A stretch of 64,000 bases of DNA from Klebsiella ornithinolytica NBRC 105727 = ATCC 31898 (GTDB lineage Bacteria; Pseudomonadota; Gammaproteobacteria; Enterobacterales; Enterobacteriaceae): NCBI RefSeq assembly GCF_001598295.1, contig NZ_BCYR01000007.1:124001-188000 (forward strand), read 5' to 3'. The notes under the pieces are model-generated. The model saw only the letters and a program-made list of their open reading frames with translations, was not told the origin of the DNA and did no database searches. Shown one piece after another: positions 16,215 to 25,858 of the stretch (its first letter is position 1; each line of letters starts with the position of its first letter). Position numbers and translations under genes: made by a program.

Positions 16215-17552
16215 ATGAGTTCTGCCAAGAAGATAGGGCTATTTGCCTGTACCGGCGTCGTCGCTGGTAATATGATGGGGAGCGGTATTGCATTATTACC
16301 TGCGAACCTCGCCAGCATCGGTGGTATTGCTATCTGGGGATGGGTTATTTCTATTATTGGTGCGATGTCTCTGGCTTATGTTTATGCCCGACTGGCGACC
16401 AAGAACCCACAGCAGGGTGGTCCAATTGCCTATGCCGGGGAAATATCTCCCGCGTTCGGTTTCCAGACCGGCGTCCTTTATTATCATGCAAACTGGATTG
16501 GTAATCTGGCCATCGGTATTACCGCCGTTTCTTATTTGTCTACTTTCTTCCCGATTCTGAATAACCCCATTCCAGCCGGTATCGCGTGTATTGCGATCGT
16601 CTGGATATTCACCTTCGTTAATATGCTCGGCGGGACCTGGGTAAGCCGTCTGACCACCATTGGTCTGGTGCTGGTATTAATTCCGGTAGTGATGACCGCG
16701 GTTATCGGCTGGCACTGGTTTGATGCGGCGACCTATCAGGCAAACTGGAACACCTCCAGCACGCCAGACAGCCATGCGGTAATCAAAAGTATTCTGCTCT
16801 GCCTGTGGGCATTCGTCGGCGTTGAGTCTGCCGCCGTCAGCACCGGGATGGTGAAAAACCCGAAACGTACCGTTCCGCTGGCAACCATGCTGGGAACCGC
16901 GATGGCCGGCGTGGTCTATATCGCTGCGACTCAGGTTATCGCCGGGATGTACCCTGCGGCTCAGATGGCTGCCTCCGGTGCGCCGTTCGCTATCAGCGCC
17001 TCAACAATTCTTGGCGGCTGGGCTGCGCCGGTCGTCTCTGCCTTCACCGCATTTGCCTGCCTGACTTCTCTGGGCTCCTGGATGATGCTGGTTGGTCAGG
17101 CCGGGGTCCGTGCCGCTAACGATGGCAACTTCCCGAAAGTGTACGGTGAAGTGGATAACAACGGTATTCCGAAAAAAGGCCTGCTGCTGGCGGCGGTGAA
17201 AATGACCGCGCTGATGGTGCTGATTACCCTGATGAACTCCAGCGGTGGTAAAGCGTCTGACCTGTTCGGTGAACTGACCGGTATCGCCGTCCTGCTGACC
17301 ATGCTGCCTTACTTCTACTCCTGCGTTGACCTGATTCGTTTCGAAGGCATTAACATTCGCAACCTTGTCAGCCTGATTTGTTCCGTCCTGGGCTGTGCGT
17401 TCTGCTTCATCGCCCTGATGGGGGCAAGCTCCTTCGAACTGGCCGGTACCTTTATCGTCAGCCTGATTATCCTGATGTTCTACGGTCGCAAAATGCATCA
17501 GCGTCAGCACGAAAACGACACCACTGACAGCTCTGCCGCCAGCGCGCATTAA
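16215..17552 (+). CDS. cadB: CadB lysine/cadaverine antiporter
   Basis: 445 residues, 12 predicted membrane helices, APC superfamily. The N-terminal GLFACTGVVAGNMMGSGIAL is the helix-1 signature of the CadB/PotE group. It exchanges external lysine for cytoplasmic cadaverine, exporting the product of CadA and consuming a proton equivalent in acid. It sits 82 bases upstream of cadA with a stable hairpin between them. Near-identical to E. coli CadB through its length (444 residues there). Confidence 0.97.
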   Translation: MSSAKKIGLFACTGVVAGNMMGSGIALLPANLASIGGIAIWGWVISIIGAMSLAYVYARLATKNPQQGGPIAYAGEISPAFGFQTGVLYYHANWIGNLAIGITAVSYLSTFFPILNNPIPAGIACIAIVWIFTFVNMLGGTWVSRLTTIGLVLVLIPVVMTAVIGWHWFDAATYQANWNTSSTPDSHAVIKSILLCLWAFVGVESAAVSTGMVKNPKRTVPLATMLGTAMAGVVYIAATQVIAGMYPAAQMAASGAPFAISASTILGGWAAPVVSAFTAFACLTSLGSWMMLVGQAGVRAANDGNFPKVYGEVDNNGIPKKGLLLAAVKMTALMVLITLMNSSGGKASDLFGELTGIAVLLTMLPYFYSCVDLIRFEGINIRNLVSLICSVLGCAFCFIALMGASSFELAGTFIVSLIILMFYGRKMHQRQHENDTTDSSAASAH

Positions 17553-17570
17553 TCCGTAACCCCTTTTCCT

Positions 17571-17616
17571 GGAGCTCCTTCCTGCACCTGTCACCACGTG
17601 ACGGGAGGGGCTCTCC
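17571..17616 (+). other. Stable hairpin in the cadB-cadA gap
   Basis: GTCAC-CAC-GTGAC forms the tip. CTCCTTCC pairs with GGGAGGGG below it and GGAG with CTCTCC at the base. There is no T-run, so it is more likely an RNA-processing or stability element than a full terminator. Confidence 0.5.
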
Positions 17617-17634
17617 ATATCTGGAGATTCGACT

Positions 17635-19782
17635 ATGAACGTTATCGCAATCATGAATCACATGGGCGTCTACTTTAAAGAAGAGCCTATCCGTGAACTG
17701 CATCGCGCCCTTGAACGCCTGGACTTCCGTATTGTCTATCCGAACGACCGCGAAGATTTACTGAAACTGATCGAAAACAATGCCCGTCTGTGCGGCGTGA
17801 TCTTCGACTGGGATAAATACAATCTTGAACTGTGCGAAGAGATCAGCAAGCTGAACGAATATATGCCGCTGTACGCTTTCGCCAACACCTACTCGACGCT
17901 GGACGTTAGCCTGAACGATCTGCGTATGCAGGTGCGCTTCTTCGAATATGCGCTGGGTGCGGCCGACGACATTGCCGATAAAATCAAACAGAATACCGAT
18001 GAATACATCGATACCATTCTGCCGCCGCTGACCAAAGCGCTGTTCAAATATGTGCGTGAAGGTAAATACACCTTCTGTACTCCAGGCCATATGGGCGGTA
18101 CCGCCTTCCAGAAAAGCCCGGTAGGCAGCATCTTCTATGATTTCTTTGGTTCAAATACCATGAAATCCGATATCTCCATTTCGGTTTCTGAACTGGGTTC
18201 CCTGCTGGACCACAGCGGCCCGCATAAAGAAGCTGAAGAGTATATTGCGCGTGTCTTTAACGCCGAACGCAGCTACATGGTGACCAACGGCACCTCAACG
18301 GCGAACAAAATCGTCGGTATGTACTCTGCGCCTGCTGGCAGCACCGTACTGATTGACCGTAACTGTCACAAATCGCTGACTCACCTGATGATGATGAGCG
18401 ATATTACGCCGATTTACTTCCGTCCGACCCGTAACGCCTACGGCATCCTCGGCGGTATTCCGCAGAGCGAATTCCAGCACGCCACTATCGCCAAACGCGT
18501 CAAAGAGACGCCGAACGCCACCTGGCCGGTGCACGCGGTTATCACCAACTCCACCTACGATGGTCTGCTGTATAACACCGACTTCATCAAGAAAACGCTG
18601 GATGTGAAATCTATCCACTTTGACTCCGCGTGGGTGCCTTACACCAACTTCTCGCCAATCTATGCCGGTAAATGCGGGATGAGCGGTGGCCGTGTGGAAG
18701 GGAAAGTGATCTATGAAACCCAGTCCACGCACAAACTGCTGGCGGCGTTCTCTCAGGCTTCGATGATTCACGTTAAAGGCGATGTTAACGAAGAGACCTT
18801 TAACGAAGCCTACATGATGCACACTACCACCTCTCCGCACTACGGCGTGGTTGCCTCGACGGAAACGGCCGCGGCGATGATGAAAGGTAATGCCGGTAAG
18901 CGTCTGATCGATGGCTCTATCGAACGTTCTATCAAGTTCCGTAAAGAGATCAAACGTCTGAAAGGCGAATCCGAAGGCTGGTTCTTCGACGTCTGGCAGC
19001 CGGAACATATCGATGGCCCGGAATGCTGGCCGCTGCGTTCTGATAGCGCATGGCACGGTTTCAAAAACATCGATAACGAACACATGTACCTCGACCCGAT
19101 CAAAGTCACGCTGCTGACTCCGGGGATGAAGAAAGACGGCACCATGGATGAGTTCGGTATTCCGGCAAGCATCGTGGCGAAATATCTCGACGAACACGGC
19201 ATCGTGGTAGAGAAAACCGGTCCGTACAACCTGCTGTTCCTGTTCAGCATCGGTATCGACAAAACCAAAGCGCTGAGCCTGCTGCGCGCGCTGACCGACT
19301 TTAAACGTGCCTTCGACCTGAACCTGCGCGTGAAAAACATGCTGCCGTCTCTGTATCGTGAAGATCCGGAGTTCTATGAAAACATGCGAGTTCAGGAACT
19401 GGCGCAGAATATTCACAAACTGATTGCGCATCACAACCTGCCGGATCTGATGTTCCGCGCTTTCGAAGTGCTGCCGACCATGATGATCACGCCGTACGCT
19501 GCGTTCCAGAAAGAGCTGCACGGTCAGACGGAAGAGGTCTATCTCGAAGAGATGGTGGGCCGTGTCAACGCCAACATGATCCTGCCGTATCCTCCGGGAG
19601 TTCCGCTGGTGATGCCGGGCGAAATGATCACCGAAGAGAGCCGTCCGGTGCTGGAGTTCCTGCAGATGCTGTGCGAAATCGGCGCCCACTACCCGGGCTT
19701 CGAAACCGATATCCACGGCGCATATCGTCAGGCGGATGGTCGCTACACCGTTAAAGTGCTGAAAGAAGAAAACAACAAGTAA
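17635..19782 (+). CDS. cadA: CadA, inducible lysine decarboxylase
   Basis: 715 residues, the same length as E. coli CadA. Order of domains: N-terminal wing/receiver-like domain (about 1-130), linker, PLP-binding core with the Schiff-base lysine in STHKLLAAFSQASM, and the C-terminal domain. HFDSAW (SIHFDSAWVPY) is the conserved PLP-pyridine aspartate region. It converts lysine to cadaverine and CO2, consuming a proton, as the core of the acid response. In E. coli it forms decamers, binds RavA and is inhibited by ppGpp. A perfect terminator follows, separating it from dtpC. Confidence 0.98.
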   Translation: MNVIAIMNHMGVYFKEEPIRELHRALERLDFRIVYPNDREDLLKLIENNARLCGVIFDWDKYNLELCEEISKLNEYMPLYAFANTYSTLDVSLNDLRMQVRFFEYALGAADDIADKIKQNTDEYIDTILPPLTKALFKYVREGKYTFCTPGHMGGTAFQKSPVGSIFYDFFGSNTMKSDISISVSELGSLLDHSGPHKEAEEYIARVFNAERSYMVTNGTSTANKIVGMYSAPAGSTVLIDRNCHKSLTHLMMMSDITPIYFRPTRNAYGILGGIPQSEFQHATIAKRVKETPNATWPVHAVITNSTYDGLLYNTDFIKKTLDVKSIHFDSAWVPYTNFSPIYAGKCGMSGGRVEGKVIYETQSTHKLLAAFSQASMIHVKGDVNEETFNEAYMMHTTTSPHYGVVASTETAAAMMKGNAGKRLIDGSIERSIKFRKEIKRLKGESEGWFFDVWQPEHIDGPECWPLRSDSAWHGFKNIDNEHMYLDPIKVTLLTPGMKKDGTMDEFGIPASIVAKYLDEHGIVVEKTGPYNLLFLFSIGIDKTKALSLLRALTDFKRAFDLNLRVKNMLPSLYREDPEFYENMRVQELAQNIHKLIAHHNLPDLMFRAFEVLPTMMITPYAAFQKELHGQTEEVYLEEMVGRVNANMILPYPPGVPLVMPGEMITEESRPVLEFLQMLCEIGAHYPGFETDIHGAYRQADGRYTVKVLKEENNK

Positions 19783-19793
19783 TTGAAGCTCCA

Positions 19794-19821
19794 GGGGAAG
19801 TGGCGTGCCACTTCCCTTTTT
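19794..19821 (+). terminator. cadA terminator
   Basis: GGGAAGTGG and CCACTTCCC form a perfect stem around CGTG, followed by TTTTT. It lies 12 bases after the cadA stop. Confidence 0.9.
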
Positions 19822-19839
19822 CACGCTGCAGGAGACCTC

Positions 19840-21315
19840 ATGAAAACACCCTCACAACCGCGCGCGATCTATTACATCGTAGCGATCCAAATCTGGGAAT
19901 ATTTCAGCTTTTACGGCATGCGTGCCTTACTTATCCTCTACCTCACCCATCAGCTTGGCTTTGATGACAGCCACGCCATCAGTCTGTTCAGCGCTTACGC
20001 TTCCCTGGTTTACGTTACCCCCATTCTCGGCGGCTGGCTTGCCGACCGCCTGCTCGGCAATCGCACGGCGGTCATTGCCGGCGCGCTGTTGATGACGCTC
20101 GGCCACGTCGTGCTGGGCGTTGAATCTGATGCAACCTGGAGTCTGTACCTCGCGCTGGCGATCATTATCTGCGGCTACGGCCTGTTCAAATCCAACATCA
20201 GCTGCCTGCTGGGCGAGCTTTACGCCGTTGATGACCATCGCCGCGACGGCGGTTTCTCGCTGCTGTACGCCGCCGGCAATGTCGGCTCCATCGCGGCACC
20301 CATCGCCTGCGGGCTGGCGGCGCAGTGGTATGGCTGGCATATCGGTTTTGCGCTGGCGGGGATCGGCATGTTTATCGGCCTGCTGATTTTCCTCAGCGGC
20401 CATCGTCACTTCAGCCACACCCGCGGCGTCGACAGGCAGGCGCTGTGCGCGGTGAAATTTGTGCTGCCGACCTGGGGCTGGCTGGTGGTCATGCTCTGCG
20501 TGGCGCCGGTGTTCTTCACGCTGCTGCTGGAAAATAACTGGTCGGGCTATCTGCTGGCTATTGTCTGCGTCTTCGCCGCCCAAATGGTGGCGCGCATTAT
20601 GGTGAACTCTCCGCAGCACCGTCGCGCGCTGTGGCAAATCGTACTGCTGATGCTGACCGGCACGCTGTTCTGGGTTCTGGCGCAGCAGGGCGGTAGCTCT
20701 ATCAGCCTGTTTATCGATCGCTTTGTTAATCGCCGACTGTTCACCATTGAGGTGCCGACGGCTCTCTTCCAGTCGGTGAATGCCGTTGCCGTGATGGCGG
20801 CAGGCGTGGCGCTGGCCTGGCTGATGCGCCCGGAAGGCAGCACGCGATCGGTGCTTCGCGTGTGGCTGAAATTTGCTTTTGGCCTGGTGCTGATGGGCTG
20901 CGGTTTTATTGTGCTGGCCCTGAACGCACGTCATGGCGCCGTCGATGGCCAGGCATCAATGGGGCTGATGGTCGGCGGACTGGCGCTGATGGGCTTCGCC
21001 GAGCTGTTTATCGACCCGGTGGCGATGGCGCAGATCACGCGCCTGAATATGCCGGGCGTGACCGGGGTACTGACCGGAATTTATATGCTGGCGACCGGCG
21101 CGGTGGCCAACTGGCTGGCGGGTATCGTCGCGCAGCAGACCACCGAATCACAGATTAGCGAAACGGCGATCGCCGCGTATCAGCATTTCTTCTCCCAGAT
21201 GGGGGAGTGGACGCTGGGCTGCGTAACGGTGATTGTCATCCTGGCCTTCGCTGCCGCCTGCAGCGTCGGCAAGCGCCGCGCCGCGACCGGTGAACTTCCC
21301 GGAGGGGGCGCGTAG
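19840..21315 (+). CDS. dtpC: DtpC, proton-dependent di/tripeptide transporter (POT family)
   Basis: 491 residues with about 14 membrane helices. [17 protein letters not shown] is the POT-family signature in helix 1 (the ExxE[R/K]-like region reads EYFSFYGMR). [17 protein letters not shown] is the second family motif. Homologue of E. coli DtpC/YjdL, which prefers dipeptides carrying lysine, fitting its place after cadBA. ATG 19840 has AGGAG seven bases upstream. It is separated from cadA by a terminator, so expression is at least partly read-through or from its own promoter. Confidence 0.93.
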   Translation: MKTPSQPRAIYYIVAIQIWEYFSFYGMRALLILYLTHQLGFDDSHAISLFSAYASLVYVTPILGGWLADRLLGNRTAVIAGALLMTLGHVVLGVESDATWSLYLALAIIICGYGLFKSNISCLLGELYAVDDHRRDGGFSLLYAAGNVGSIAAPIACGLAAQWYGWHIGFALAGIGMFIGLLIFLSGHRHFSHTRGVDRQALCAVKFVLPTWGWLVVMLCVAPVFFTLLLENNWSGYLLAIVCVFAAQMVARIMVNSPQHRRALWQIVLLMLTGTLFWVLAQQGGSSISLFIDRFVNRRLFTIEVPTALFQSVNAVAVMAAGVALAWLMRPEGSTRSVLRVWLKFAFGLVLMGCGFIVLALNARHGAVDGQASMGLMVGGLALMGFAELFIDPVAMAQITRLNMPGVTGVLTGIYMLATGAVANWLAGIVAQQTTESQISETAIAAYQHFFSQMGEWTLGCVTVIVILAFAAACSVGKRRAATGELPGGGA

Positions 21316-21324
21316 CCATGGTTT

Positions 21325-21386
21325 CCGGGCGGCAAAACCCAGGCGCTACGGGCTCGTCGCCCGCTCAGGCGCTGCGCGCCGCCGGG
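21325..21386. repeat. REP-like inverted pair after dtpC
   Basis: CCGGGCGGC (21325-21333) and GCCGCCGGG (21378-21386) are inverted copies flanking further GC-rich complementary blocks. This is typical of enterobacterial REP units located after genes. Confidence 0.4.
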
Positions 21387-21497
21387 ATATGTCGCCGAGC
21401 GAAAGGATCAATACATGGCCGACGCAGGTGCGAAAACAGCGCCTTGCATCGTTTGACTGTTAGGAGGAGGATATTCTGTATAGGTGGCAAGCCATCG

Positions 21498-21548
21498 ATG
21501 AAAAAAACTTTAGTTTGGCTATTGCTGAGTGATATCAGCCTTAAGTAA
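21498..21548 (+). CDS. Possible leader peptide upstream of lysU
   Basis: A 16-residue frame, MKKTLVWLLLSDISLK, preceded by AGGAGGAGG about 30 bases upstream, which is too far for a standard start. It ends inside two small hairpins (GCTGA..TCAGC and CCTTA..TAAGG). It could be a leader or a relic; the evidence is weak. Confidence 0.15.
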   Translation: MKKTLVWLLLSDISLK

Positions 21549-21565
21549 GGCCAGGTTATTTATGA

Positions 21566-21697
21566 TTCTATCGTTCGGTCTTTGGCGATAACGTCAACGA
21601 TCGGCCGCGCACTGGTGTAGAGACCCGCACTGACCAGGCCGCGCTGGATAGTGGCCTGGCGCAATTTATCGAAGCAAGTTTGAAAGCAGGGTTATGA
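21566..21697 (+). pseudogene. Startless reading frame, possible gene remnant before lysU
   Basis: 43 codons are open from a TGA to a TGA ten bases before lysU. There is no start codon near the left end, but the composition is protein-like ([34 protein letters not shown]). It could be the C-terminus of a deleted gene. I do not recognise the parent. Confidence 0.3.
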
Positions 21698-21706
21698 GGA
21701 ACCAAC

Positions 21707-23224
21707 ATGTCTGAACAACAAGCACAAAGTGCCGATGAGGCAATTGACCTTAATAATGAACTGAAAACCCGTCGTGAAAAGCTGGCTCAGCTTCGTGAGC
21801 AGGGTATCCCGTTCCCGAATGATTTTCGTCGTGACCATACTTCTGACCAGTTGCACACTGAATTCGATGACAAGGATAACGAAGCACTCACCTCCTTGAA
21901 CGTTGAAGTCTCCGTTGCTGGTCGTATGATGACCCGTCGCATCATGGGGAAAGCCTCTTTCGTCACTCTGCAGGACGTCGGCGGGCGTATTCAGCTGTAC
22001 GTTGCGCGCGACGATCTGCCGGAAGGCGTCTATAACGAACAGTTCAAAAAGTGGGACCTTGGCGACATTATTGCCGCCCGCGGTAAGCTGTTTAAAACCC
22101 AAACCGGCGAGCTGTCTATCCACTGTACTGAGCTGCGTCTGCTGACCAAAGCTCTGCGCCCGCTGCCGGACAAATTTCACGGCCTGCAGGATCAGGAAGT
22201 CCGTTACCGTCAGCGCTATCTGGATCTGATCGCCAACGACGAATCCCGCCGCACGTTTAAAGTCCGTTCGCAGATCCTCGCGACGATGCGCCAGTTCATG
22301 GTAGGCCGCGGTTTTATGGAAGTCGAAACCCCGATGATGCAGGTGATCCCCGGCGGTGCGTCTGCCCGTCCGTTCATCACCCATCACAACGCGCTGGATA
22401 TGGACATGTACCTGCGTATCGCGCCGGAACTGTATCTGAAGCGTCTGGTTGTGGGCGGCTTCGAACGCGTATTCGAAATCAACCGTAACTTCCGTAACGA
22501 AGGCATCTCCGTGCGTCACAACCCAGAGTTCACCATGATGGAACTCTATATGGCGTACGCGGATTACAAAGATCTGATCGAGCTGACCGAATCCCTGTTC
22601 CGCACCCTGGCGCAGACCGTGCTGGGTAAAACAGAAGTTCCATACGGCGACCAGATCTTCGACTTCGGCAAACCGTTTGAAAAGCTGACCATGCGTGAGG
22701 CTATCAAGAAATACCGTCCGGAAACCGAGATGGCGGATCTCGATAACTTCGACGCGGCGAAAGCCCTTGCGGAGTCCATCGGTATTCACGTTGAGAAGAG
22801 CTGGGGCCTGGGTCGTATCGTCACGGAAATCTTTGATGAAGTGGCGGAAGCGCACCTGATTCAGCCGACCTTTATCACCGAATACCCGGCGGAAGTCTCT
22901 CCGCTGGCGCGCCGTAATGACGTGAATCCGGAAATTACCGACCGCTTTGAGTTCTTTATCGGCGGCCGCGAAATCGGTAACGGCTTCAGCGAGCTCAACG
23001 ACGCGGAAGACCAGGCGCAGCGCTTCCAGGACCAGGTGAATGCGAAAGCCGCCGGGGATGATGAAGCGATGTTCTACGACGAAGACTACGTCACCGCGCT
23101 GGAGTATGGTCTGCCGCCGACCGCCGGTCTGGGCATCGGGATTGACCGGATGGTGATGCTGTTTACCAACAGCCACACCATCCGCGACGTGATCTTGTTC
23201 CCGGCGATGCGTCCGCAGAAATAA
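21707..23224 (+). CDS. lysU: Lysyl-tRNA synthetase, LysU type
   Basis: 505 residues, class II synthetase. The N-terminal OB-fold anticodon domain runs to about residue 150. Motif 1 is in [15 protein letters not shown], motif 2 in [15 protein letters not shown], and motif 3 in [12 protein letters not shown]. It charges tRNA-Lys and can make Ap4A. Several positions match E. coli LysU rather than LysS ([28 protein letters not shown], and the PAMRPQK end), and its place after cadBA-dtpC is that of lysU. In E. coli lysU is stress-inducible and controlled by Lrp. GAGGA lies seven bases upstream of the ATG. Confidence 0.95.
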   Translation: MSEQQAQSADEAIDLNNELKTRREKLAQLREQGIPFPNDFRRDHTSDQLHTEFDDKDNEALTSLNVEVSVAGRMMTRRIMGKASFVTLQDVGGRIQLYVARDDLPEGVYNEQFKKWDLGDIIAARGKLFKTQTGELSIHCTELRLLTKALRPLPDKFHGLQDQEVRYRQRYLDLIANDESRRTFKVRSQILATMRQFMVGRGFMEVETPMMQVIPGGASARPFITHHNALDMDMYLRIAPELYLKRLVVGGFERVFEINRNFRNEGISVRHNPEFTMMELYMAYADYKDLIELTESLFRTLAQTVLGKTEVPYGDQIFDFGKPFEKLTMREAIKKYRPETEMADLDNFDAAKALAESIGIHVEKSWGLGRIVTEIFDEVAEAHLIQPTFITEYPAEVSPLARRNDVNPEITDRFEFFIGGREIGNGFSELNDAEDQAQRFQDQVNAKAAGDDEAMFYDEDYVTALEYGLPPTAGLGIGIDRMVMLFTNSHTIRDVILFPAMRPQK

Positions 23225-23242
23225 CCGCGAGATGTGAAAAAT

Positions 23243-23275
23243 AAAACCCCGGCCCGGTGCCGGGGTTTTGCGTTT
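23243..23275 (+). terminator. lysU terminator
   Basis: AAAACCCCGGC pairs with GCCGGGGTTTT around CCGGT; the tail is GCGTTT. It works in either direction in principle. Confidence 0.85.
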
Positions 23276-23337
23276 ATTGGCCGGGAGGCGGGGGCGCCTT
23301 GCCCGGCCTGTCGACCGCATTCAGCCTCGAGGCCTTC

Positions 23338-23358
23338 GTAAGCGTAGCGCCGCCGGGC
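23338..23358. repeat. REP unit
   Basis: The block GTAAGCGTAGCGCCGCCGGG is the reverse of the Klebsiella-type REP core CCCGG(G)CGGCGCT(G/A)CGCTT. It lies between the ends of two convergent genes, the usual place for REPs. Confidence 0.5.
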
Positions 23359-23397
23359 GAAAGCACCGGTTTGCCGGGGCTTTTTATGCGGTCATAT

Positions 23398-24786
23398 TCA
23401 GGCGCCGACGCTGCCCCAAACCATCTTGCCCTTGTGGAAGGTCGCGGTACGCGGTGAAATGCGTGCCACCGCTTCGGCGGAGCAGGAGGCATCGACCAGC
23501 ACAAAGCTGGCCTCATCCTGCTCTTTCGGCCAGACGCGCTGGCCTTGATCGTTGAGCGGCAGTACGTTGCCGGTGGCAATTGCCAGCGAACGCGAAAGGG
23601 TCTGTTCGTTGGGGCGAATATAGAGCTGGGCGTAGAGATTGGCTTTTTCCAGCATGTCGCCCAGGCCGTATGGCGACCAATGGTCAATCACGCTGTCGGT
23701 GCCGGTCATTACAAATACCCCTTTATCCCGCAGCTGCTGCAGCGGCATGTGCAGGGTACCGATCGGCACGGTGGAGGCGATGGTGATGTGCTGGGCCGCC
23801 ATGCGGCTGGCAATGGCCTCAACCTGCTGTTCGTTCAATGTCGCCAGCGCAAAAGCGTGGCTGATAGTCAGCTTGCCTTTTAGCGCCGGGGTTTTCTCTA
23901 CGGTCTCTACCATATAGTTTATCGCCGCGACGCCCGCCGGGCTGGTTTCGTGGAGATGGATATCGACCCCTTTGTTATAATCCAGCGCTATCTGGAACAT
24001 GGTATCGAGGGATTTCTCCATCGCTCCATCAACGTTGGTCGGATCGAGGCCACCGACGTAGTGTGCGCCGGCCTGCATGGCTTCACGTACCAGCGGTTCT
24101 GATTTTGACAGCAGGAGTCCGTGCTGCGGAAAAGCGACAATCTCGCAGGCGAAACCCGGCTGGCGGTGCGCGAGGACTGCCTGCAGATCTTCGAGGTTTT
24201 TCAACCCGGAGGTGGGTTCGATATTGCAGTGGCTGCGGGCTATCGTTGACCCTTTTGACTGGAGCAGGTCGATCAGTTTTTCCGCGTGCTGGCGGGTGTA
24301 CGGCTGGAGCTCAGGCAACAGCTTCTGCTCAAGCTTAATCATGTCCTGAATCGTGGTGCCCGCCGGGCGGTTGAGTGAACGCCACGGGCCGCCGTAAAAG
24401 GTTTTATCCAGATGGATATGCATATCGCGCATCGCCGGGAGCATCAGCTTACCGCCGGCATCATAGCGGGGCAGGGAGGCATCAGGGTGGCTGCGATGGT
24501 TGTGGAGCGCGATAATTTTGCCGTCGGCAATCTCGAGGGTTTGCCGTTCGGTACGAGTGTGTACTACTACGTCATTTTCATACTCAAAGCCGCTTTCCAG
24601 CAGGACATTATCGAGATAGTAGTGGGTGTCGTCGGGGCTGATAACCTTTTGGTTGTCGCAGGTCGTCGCGGATATCGAGCGCTCATCGGCGTAAACGACG
24701 GGTGCGGCGGCGGCAAACAGGGCGGCGGCGGTGACCATTTTTCCGCTCTGGCTGAGAAATTCGCGACGGCTATTGTCTTTATTCAT
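23398..24786 (-). CDS. Tat-exported amidohydrolase, cytosine-deaminase-like
   Basis: 462 residues. The N-terminus SRREFLSQSGKMVTAAALFA is a twin-arginine signal with hydrophobic core and likely cleavage after VYA, so a folded, metal-loaded enzyme is exported to the periplasm. The mature part is a TIM-barrel amidohydrolase: MHIHLDKTF metal site, ARSHCNIEP, DIHLHET, ISHAFAL, and GTDSVIDHWSPYG, the last two closest to CodA/AtzC-type deaminases of cyclic ureides and s-triazines. Last gene of a six-gene operon with carbamate kinase and AllFGH homologues. It could open or deaminate a cyclic ureide outside the cytoplasm. The substrate is unknown. Confidence 0.8.
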   Translation of the reverse strand: MNKDNSRREFLSQSGKMVTAAALFAAAAPVVYADERSISATTCDNQKVISPDDTHYYLDNVLLESGFEYENDVVVHTRTERQTLEIADGKIIALHNHRSHPDASLPRYDAGGKLMLPAMRDMHIHLDKTFYGGPWRSLNRPAGTTIQDMIKLEQKLLPELQPYTRQHAEKLIDLLQSKGSTIARSHCNIEPTSGLKNLEDLQAVLAHRQPGFACEIVAFPQHGLLLSKSEPLVREAMQAGAHYVGGLDPTNVDGAMEKSLDTMFQIALDYNKGVDIHLHETSPAGVAAINYMVETVEKTPALKGKLTISHAFALATLNEQQVEAIASRMAAQHITIASTVPIGTLHMPLQQLRDKGVFVMTGTDSVIDHWSPYGLGDMLEKANLYAQLYIRPNEQTLSRSLAIATGNVLPLNDQGQRVWPKEQDEASFVLVDASCSAEAVARISPRTATFHKGKMVWGSVGA

Positions 24787-24816
24787 GAATCTTCCTTTTT
24801 CTTTCTTTTCATTTGC

Positions 24817-25767
24817 TCAGTCGTGCACAAGATGGGTACCGGTCTCTCCGCGCAGCGCAGCGGGTAAACACTCCGGCGTGGTGATAATCACCCGCTTGCC
24901 GCCATGCTTTAAAAACGCGAGGCTGGCGACGATTTTGGGCAACATGCTGCCGGCCGGAAAGTGACCTTCCTGCATATAGCGGGTCATATCGCTGATATTG
25001 ACCGTCCCCAGCGCCTGCTGCCGGGGCTGCCCAAAGTGAATGCACACTTTTTCAACGCCGGTGGTGATGGCCAGGATATCGGCGTGAATCTCCCGTGCCA
25101 GTAGCGCGGTTGAGAGATCCTTATCAATCACCGCATCAACGCTCTGATAATCTCCCTGCGCGCTGCGGACTACAGGGATGCCGCCGCCGCCGGCGCCGAT
25201 CACCACGAACCCTTGTCGGGTCAGCGCTTTAATGGCTTCGGCTTCCACGATGCGTTTGGGTTCCGGCGAGGCGACCACCCGCCGATAGCCACGCCCGGCA
25301 TCTTCGACGAAGTGCCAGTCCGGATGCGTCTGCCGGAGATCATCGCGCTGGGCTTCGCTAAAAAAAGCGCCAATCGGTTTCGTCGGGTGGGTAAAGCCGG
25401 GGTCATTTTTATCGACTTCGACCTGGGTGACGACGGTCACCGCTTTTTGTTCGCCGCGGTGGGCCAGGCGATTATTGAGCGCCTGCTGAATCAGGTAGCC
25501 GATTCCACCCTGGGTGTCGGCAACGCAGTTGGCCAGCGGCGTCAGCGGCAGACCTTCGCACTCATGAGCGATTTCAGCGCGGCGTAAATCCAGTCCGACC
25601 TGCGGCCCGTTGCCGTGGGTCAGGACAAGATGGTAGTCCGACGCCAGCATGGCCAGCACCGTATCCGCCACGGCCTTGACCGCTTCAGCCTGATGTTCAA
25701 TTGACTGGCTGGCGTTATCTTTGATGATACTGTTGCCGCCAATGGCAACGACCACAAGTTCTTTCAT
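24817..25767 (-). CDS. allK: Carbamate kinase, AllK/YbcF-like
   Basis: 316 residues. ArcC-family kinase: VVVAIGGNSI at the N-terminus, THGNGPQVGL, GAGGGGIPVV and the VDAVIDKDLSTALLA nucleotide-site block. It makes ATP from carbamoyl phosphate, giving carbamate that decays to CO2 and ammonia. In E. coli allK (ybcF) sits beside allFGH and completes oxamate/allantoin fermentation; the same four genes are together here. It lies 30 bases upstream of the amidohydrolase gene. ATG 25767 is chosen because the family begins at MKELVVVAIGG; the ribosome site (GGGAA) is modest. Confidence 0.88.
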   Translation of the reverse strand: MKELVVVAIGGNSIIKDNASQSIEHQAEAVKAVADTVLAMLASDYHLVLTHGNGPQVGLDLRRAEIAHECEGLPLTPLANCVADTQGGIGYLIQQALNNRLAHRGEQKAVTVVTQVEVDKNDPGFTHPTKPIGAFFSEAQRDDLRQTHPDWHFVEDAGRGYRRVVASPEPKRIVEAEAIKALTRQGFVVIGAGGGGIPVVRSAQGDYQSVDAVIDKDLSTALLAREIHADILAITTGVEKVCIHFGQPRQQALGTVNISDMTRYMQEGHFPAGSMLPKIVASLAFLKHGGKRVIITTPECLPAALRGETGTHLVHD

Positions 25768-25818
25768 CGTGTAGGTTCCCGGTACAGAAGGTAATGGCGT
25801 TGTTGTTATCAGATTTAT

Positions 25819-25853
25819 CGCCCGGCCAGGGCGCTTTCGCCCCGGGCCGGGGA
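25819..25853 (-). other. Intra-operon hairpin between allG and allK
   Basis: On the minus strand CCCCGGCC pairs with GGCCGGGC, with an inner GGGGCG/CGCCCT stem. There is no U-tract. It sits in the only large gap (91 bases) of the operon and may partly attenuate or stabilise the mRNA, or be a REP-like unit. Confidence 0.45.
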
Positions 25854-25858
25854 TGTTT

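Noticed and set aside
18295-19824. Long minus-strand frame opposite cadA
   Set aside because: It is the antisense shadow of a well-identified gene; the composition (His/Arg/Gln-rich, no domain) is what GC-skewed coding sequence gives on the other strand.
21692-23320. 542-codon minus-strand frame opposite lysU
   Set aside because: Antisense shadow of the lysyl-tRNA synthetase gene, with no ribosome site and no family features.
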